From positions 42,009-52,589 of the forward strand of contig DMNE01000420.1 in NCBI GenBank assembly GCA_003453735.1: a stretch of 10,581 bases of DNA, given 5' to 3'. The stretch is from Nitrospiraceae bacterium (lineage in GTDB: Bacteria > Nitrospirota > Thermodesulfovibrionia > Thermodesulfovibrionales > UBA9159). The notes beneath the pieces are model-generated. The model saw only the letters and a list, made by a program, of their open reading frames with translations, searched no databases and was not told the DNA's origin. The number at the start of each line of letters is the position of its first letter. The stretch's first letter is position 1. Of this stretch, positions 7,593-10,581 are shown in pieces. Both the position numbers and the translations under genes were made by a program.

Positions 7593-8203
7593 CGCATGGC
7601 CTCCACGATCTTCGCCGGTGCGGCGATACCGCCGGATAAGATAATCTTAATGCCCTCTTCTATGGATATATCCGTATAAAAGACTTCTTCTTCTTTGAAG
7701 AGCACGATCTCCCCCAGATAGAGATTGTTTGTGGGTATATAAACAGCCCGGAGGAATGATTCGCAGCCGTTTTTCCCCGATTTAATAGTACATTCCTTTG
7801 TGAGAAATCCAAAAGCGAATGATCCTTTTCTGGGGTACTCGACGACGACAAACTCCTTGAATGAACTCTTGTTCTCCGGAGAGAACGCGTCGACGAGTTG
7901 CTTAACCGCAGTGTAGAAGCCTTTCAGCACGGGGATCCTCAAAAAAAACCTCTCCACAAATCCTATCACTTTCTTGCCGAAAACATTTGTGGAGACGAGG
8001 CCAACAGCGAAAACAATGATGACGGCTGATATGAACCCAAGCCCTGATGTGTGATAGCCGAGTAAGCTGTCAAACAAAGGTCCCAGAAAACCGTCAACAA
8101 ACCTGAAAAACCAGACGATCGCTGAGCCGGTAAGGATTACTGGGATTAATATCACCAACCCTGCAAGAAATTTTCTCTTTACGGTACTCCGGATGGAAGT
8201 CAT
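7589..8203 (-). CDS. DUF502 family inner-membrane protein
   Basis: This 204-residue protein matches the DUF502 family, whose molecular function is not established. It has a basic N-terminus (TSIRSTVKRK), a first membrane helix at about 12-32 (LAGLVILIPVILTG), an amphipathic stretch, and a second membrane helix at about 54-73 (GFISAVIIVFAVGLVS). A soluble region then carries the family segments RIPVLKGFYTAVKQLVDAF and the EYPRKGSFAFGFLT block, and later VYIPTNNLYLGEI. The gene starts three bases after the yebC stop, has little Shine-Dalgarno signal of its own, and shares four bases with glmU, so its translation is probably coupled to both neighbours. Position next to glmU and glmS hints at an envelope-related role, but that is only inference. 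Confidence 0.88.
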   Translation of the reverse strand: MTSIRSTVKRKFLAGLVILIPVILTGSAIVWFFRFVDGFLGPLFDSLLGYHTSGLGFISAVIIVFAVGLVSTNVFGKKVIGFVERFFLRIPVLKGFYTAVKQLVDAFSPENKSSFKEFVVVEYPRKGSFAFGFLTKECTIKSGKNGCESFLRAVYIPTNNLYLGEIVLFKEEEVFYTDISIEEGIKIILSGGIAAPAKIVEAMR

Positions 8204-8206
8204 AGG

Positions 8207-8962
8207 TTATCTGCTGGCCTTTGTCACAACCTCGTCAGGCATATCAAAATTAGCATAGACATTCTGGACATCCTCATTGTCTTCGAGAAGCTCTATCAGC
8301 CGCATCATCTGCTCTGCTGTTTTTTCATCAATCATGACGTAGCTCTTCGGAAGCATGGTTGTCTCTGCAAGCGAAACAGGCACTCCTGCCCTTTCGATGG
8401 CGCTCCTTATTTTGTTTAGGTCTTCCGGTAACGTGATAACCTCGTAGCTGTCTTCCTTCGGGTCGTTCTTCATATCCAATGCGCCGGCATCAAGGGCAAT
8501 GGTCATCAAGGTATCCTCATCGGTCTTGTTTTTATCAGCAAGAATGTATCCTCTCTTTTCAAACATCCACGCTACACAGCCAGCCTCGCCCAGATTTCCG
8601 CCATTTTTTGACATGATATGCCGTATCTCGGAAACAGTCCTGTTTTTGTTGTCGGTAAGCACTTCCACGAGAACCGCAACCCCGCCGGGGCCGTACCCCT
8701 CATACGTGTACTCTTCATAGGAAGACCCCGGCAGCTCCCCGGTACCCTTCATGATAGCGCGCTTTATATTATCATGGGGCATATTAACCTCTTTGGCCTT
8801 TTCTATGGCGGTCCTCAGTCTCGGGTTTCCCTCGGGGTCACCGCCACTGATTCGTGCGGCAACGGCTATCTCCTTTACGATCTTAGTGAATATTTTCCCT
8901 CTCTTTGCATCGGTATGGGCTTTCTTGTGCTTGATCTGCGCCCACTTGGAATGTCCCGACAT
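8207..8962 (-). CDS. YebC/PmpR/TACO1 family protein
   Basis: This belongs to the YebC family, 251 residues, the usual size. The N-terminal signature [20 protein letters not shown] is complete, followed by the helical domain with [18 protein letters not shown] and [11 protein letters not shown]. The middle domain contains [13 protein letters not shown] and [13 protein letters not shown], and the acidic C-terminal domain ends with [16 protein letters not shown]. Family members have been described as DNA-binding regulators (PmpR) and, more recently, as factors that help ribosomes through difficult sequences such as polyproline (the mitochondrial relative TACO1 acts in translation); which applies here cannot be read from sequence. 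It is the first gene of the yebC-DUF502-glmU-glmS run. Often yebC sits next to ruvC; here it does not. Confidence 0.95.
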   Translation of the reverse strand: MSGHSKWAQIKHKKAHTDAKRGKIFTKIVKEIAVAARISGGDPEGNPRLRTAIEKAKEVNMPHDNIKRAIMKGTGELPGSSYEEYTYEGYGPGGVAVLVEVLTDNKNRTVSEIRHIMSKNGGNLGEAGCVAWMFEKRGYILADKNKTDEDTLMTIALDAGALDMKNDPKEDSYEVITLPEDLNKIRSAIERAGVPVSLAETTMLPKSYVMIDEKTAEQMMRLIELLEDNEDVQNVYANFDMPDEVVTKASR

Positions 8963-8972
8963 TATTTATGTT

Positions 8973-8977
8973 CCTCC
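8973..8977 (-). promoter_or_regulatory. Ribosome binding site for the yebC-family gene
   Basis: GGAGG on the minus strand, ten bases before the ATG at 8962 with an A/T-rich spacer. It supports this start and marks the beginning of the four-gene run. I could not find a convincing -35/-10 pair in the 145-base gap upstream. Confidence 0.6.
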
Positions 8978-9006
8978 ATAAAAAAGTTTCTTGTCACCCT
9001 GAAACC

Positions 9007-9016
9007 CGTTGCAACG
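9007..9016. repeat. Perfect 10-base palindrome upstream of yebC-family gene
   Basis: CGTTGCAACG is its own reverse complement and lies 45 bases upstream of the yebC-family start, in the 145-base gap. It could be an operator for a dimeric regulator or a relic of a repeat, since the overlapping AACCCGTTGC (9003-9012) also occurs at 2113-2122. No function is shown. Confidence 0.35.
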
Positions 9017-9074
9017 ACACCCTCATATGGCAAGGCAAAACTGGGAATGAGTGACGAGGTGGTGAAAAGCTATG

Positions 9075-9111
9075 GTAACGCGCGCTTCACAAGGCATCAT
9101 GAACGTGTTAC
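9075..9111 (-). terminator. Weak hairpin at the end of the response-regulator gene
   Basis: An imperfect inverted repeat begins at the stop codon of the regulator gene: outer arms GTAAC and GTTAC, then CG/CG, then TTCA/TGAA around a 10-base loop, with an internal loop and a bulge. Downstream on the transcribed strand is CATAGCTTTTC, a poor U tract. It may be a weak terminator or a message-stabilising hairpin. Confidence 0.25.
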
Positions 9112-10466
9112 TCAATTCCGTATTCCTTTATCTTTGTCAGGAGGGTCTTGTAGCTCACCTTGAGGATTTCTGCTGCCTTGCTCTTATTCCCCCGTGTTTC
9201 CTGCAATGCTTTTCTGATCCTCTGGGTCTCTGCAATCCTCACCGCCTCCTTTGAGACTTCTTCCAACGTTCCCTCCCTGGGCAAGGCGCTCAGAGATGCC
9301 TTCGCCAAAGGCAGCGAGATGTGGTCAGCGGTAATGACATTCCCTTCACAGAGGATCACTGCCCGTTCGATGGTGTTTTCCAGTTCTCTCACATTTCCCT
9401 TCCACGGGTACTTCATCATCAGGCCCAAAGCATCCCGAGAAACGGTTTTTTCCGTCGTCTTCGTTTCAGCAGCATATTTTTTTGTAAAGAATTCGACGAG
9501 CGAAGGAACGTCCTCAAGCCTTTCCCTCAGAGGCGGAACCATGACAGGAAAGACGCTGAGCCTATAGAAAAGATCTTCCCTGAATTTCCCTTCAGCAACC
9601 GCCTTCCCGATATCCTTATTCGTTGCAGCGATGATGCGCACATCCACCGTGAAAGGTTTTACCCCCCCAATGCGCTCCACCTCCCCTTCCTGAATAACTC
9701 TCATAATTTTCGCTTGCAGCGAGATGTCCATTTCTGCGATCTCATCGAGGAATATGGTCCCTTGATCAGCGCGTTCAAATTTGCCAAGTCTCCGCATCTC
9801 TGCGCCGGTAAAAGAACCCTTCTCGTACCCAAAGAGCTCGGATTCCAAAAGCTCCCTCGGTATGGCGGCACAGTTAATGGGAACAAACGGATAGTCCTTT
9901 CTCGGACTGAGACAGTGGATTGCCCTCGCAAATAACTCTTTTCCTGTTCCACTTTCACCGAGAAGAAGTACGGTCGTCTTCGTCGGAGCGACCCTCTGGA
10001 TATTCTTTGCAACCTCGGTAATCTTTTCGCTTTTACCGATGATCTTCGGCATGCCAATCACTGAGGAAAACTCTTCCTTGAGCAGGGTATTTTCCGTCAT
10101 CAACCGTTGATTCTCCCTCGCTTTCTTAATGAGGTGCATGAGATGGTCGGTATCAAACGGCTTTGTGATGAAATCGAAGGCGCCCTCTTTAATCGCCCTC
10201 ACCGCCACATCTACAGAACCGTAGGCGCTCATCATGATCACCGGTATCATGGGGTTTTCTTCTTTTACGGCCATGAGCACGTCCATGCCGTTTTTTTTCG
10301 GGAGTTTGAGGTCGGTGAGCACGAGGTCTATCTTTTCTTCTTTAATTCTTTTTATTCCTTCGATTCCGTCTTTCGCGATAATCGGGATATAGCCTGCGGT
10401 CTCGATGGTCTCCTTCAGCATCGCTGCCATTGATTCCTTATCTTCAACTATGAGAATCGATTCCAT
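9108..10466 (-). CDS. NtrC-family sigma-54-dependent response regulator
   Basis: This 452-residue protein is a two-component response regulator that activates sigma-54 promoters. The receiver domain (about 1-120) has the acidic pair Glu8-Asp9, phosphoacceptor Asp52 in LVLTDLKLP, Ser80 and Lys102 (TKPFD). The AAA+ domain (about 140-370) has Walker A GESGTGKE (170-177), the sigma-54 contact loop as GSFTGA (217-222), Walker B with Asp241-Glu242 (FLDE), and FREDLFYRL with the sensor region after it. The C-terminal Fis-type helix-turn-helix (about 418-449) includes [17 protein letters not shown]. All residues for phosphorylation, ATP hydrolysis and DNA binding appear intact. Ala to Ser in the loop is a natural variant. 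The start ATG gives the usual MESILIVED opening and overlaps the upstream aminotransferase gene by 23 bases. No partner histidine kinase is in view, and the regulated genes are unknown. Confidence 0.95.
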   Translation of the reverse strand: MESILIVEDKESMAAMLKETIETAGYIPIIAKDGIEGIKRIKEEKIDLVLTDLKLPKKNGMDVLMAVKEENPMIPVIMMSAYGSVDVAVRAIKEGAFDFITKPFDTDHLMHLIKKARENQRLMTENTLLKEEFSSVIGMPKIIGKSEKITEVAKNIQRVAPTKTTVLLLGESGTGKELFARAIHCLSPRKDYPFVPINCAAIPRELLESELFGYEKGSFTGAEMRRLGKFERADQGTIFLDEIAEMDISLQAKIMRVIQEGEVERIGGVKPFTVDVRIIAATNKDIGKAVAEGKFREDLFYRLSVFPVMVPPLRERLEDVPSLVEFFTKKYAAETKTTEKTVSRDALGLMMKYPWKGNVRELENTIERAVILCEGNVITADHISLPLAKASLSALPREGTLEEVSKEAVRIAETQRIRKALQETRGNKSKAAEILKVSYKTLLTKIKEYGIE

Positions 10467-10581
10467 GGAGCGCTCTTTTGATCCCCCGTGCAGCCTGTCC
10501 TATCCGGTGTTCGTTTTCGACGAGGGCAAACCGCACAAAGTCATCGCCGCCCTCTCCAAAGCCGATCCCCGGGGATACCGC
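10444..10581 (-). CDS. Class I/II aminotransferase, C-terminal end (AlaC-like)
   Basis: These are the last 45 codons of a PLP-dependent aminotransferase whose body lies beyond the right edge. The reading frame gives [12 protein letters not shown], then [20 protein letters not shown], then an IKRALHG tail and a TGA stop at 10446-10444. The VSPGIGFG and VRFALVEN segments closely resemble the C-terminus of AlaC, the glutamate-pyruvate aminotransferase, and of related LL-diaminopimelate aminotransferases. The Arg in VRFAL should be the one that holds the substrate carboxylate in this fold. The last 23 bases overlap the response-regulator gene in another frame. Substrate cannot be decided from this fragment. 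Confidence 0.8.
   Translation of the reverse strand, partial: AVSPGIGFGEGGDDFVRFALVENEHRIGQAARGIKRALHGIDSHS

Noticed and set aside
8963..9107. Sigma-54 promoter next to the sigma-54 activator gene
   Set aside because: No GG-N10-GC pair with TGGCAC/TTGCA character was found with correct spacing in this gap.
8618..9163. Plus-strand open frame of 181 codons spanning the gap before the yebC-family gene
   Set aside because: Most of it is antisense to the yebC-family and regulator genes; the intergenic part gives no recognisable protein.
9321..9935. Plus-strand open frame of 204 codons
   Set aside because: It lies wholly opposite the AAA+ domain of the response regulator, whose motifs are intact, and has no recognisable motif.

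Overview
The window is a compact, single-direction stretch of a bacterial chromosome. Every gene I can support is read from the minus strand, so transcription runs from the right end (10581) to the left end (1). Intergenic gaps are at most about 145 bases, several genes touch or overlap, and nearly all products are conserved housekeeping proteins. Base composition looks close to balanced, with many A- or T-runs of 7-9. The gene set (NtrC-type sigma-54 activator, DUF502 membrane protein, RseC-like protein, GatC-dependent tRNA amidation, FusA2-type EF-G paralogue) suggests a Gram-negative bacterium of the Nitrospirota or Desulfobacterota kind. That placement is inference, and no marker in the window settles it.

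Layout in order of transcription. (1) 10581-9108: the 3' end of a class I/II aminotransferase resembling AlaC overlaps by 23 bases the start of an NtrC-family response regulator. (2) 8962-4351: a tight four-gene run, yebC, a DUF502 membrane protein gene, glmU and glmS, with gaps of 3 bases, a 4-base overlap, and 2 bases. GlmS and GlmU supply the first and the last two steps of UDP-N-acetylglucosamine synthesis; GlmM is not here. (3) 4280-2160: a UvrD/PcrA-type helicase gene that may have its own extended -10 promoter. (4) 2062-903: gatC, panD and an RseC-like membrane protein gene. (5) 831-1: the N-terminal 277 codons of an EF-G-like GTPase that runs off the left edge.

The genes serve cell-wall precursor supply, DNA repair, tRNA amidation, coenzyme A precursor supply and translation. 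I see no mobile element, CRISPR array, tRNA, rRNA, toxin-antitoxin pair or defence gene, and no stretch over 300 bases without a gene. I do not see a clear new biological system. The points most worth checking are local: gatC followed by panD instead of gatA, the aminotransferase/regulator overlap, related palindromic sequence in two intergenic gaps, a possible near-leaderless helicase mRNA, and a run of nine A in the RseC-like gene.
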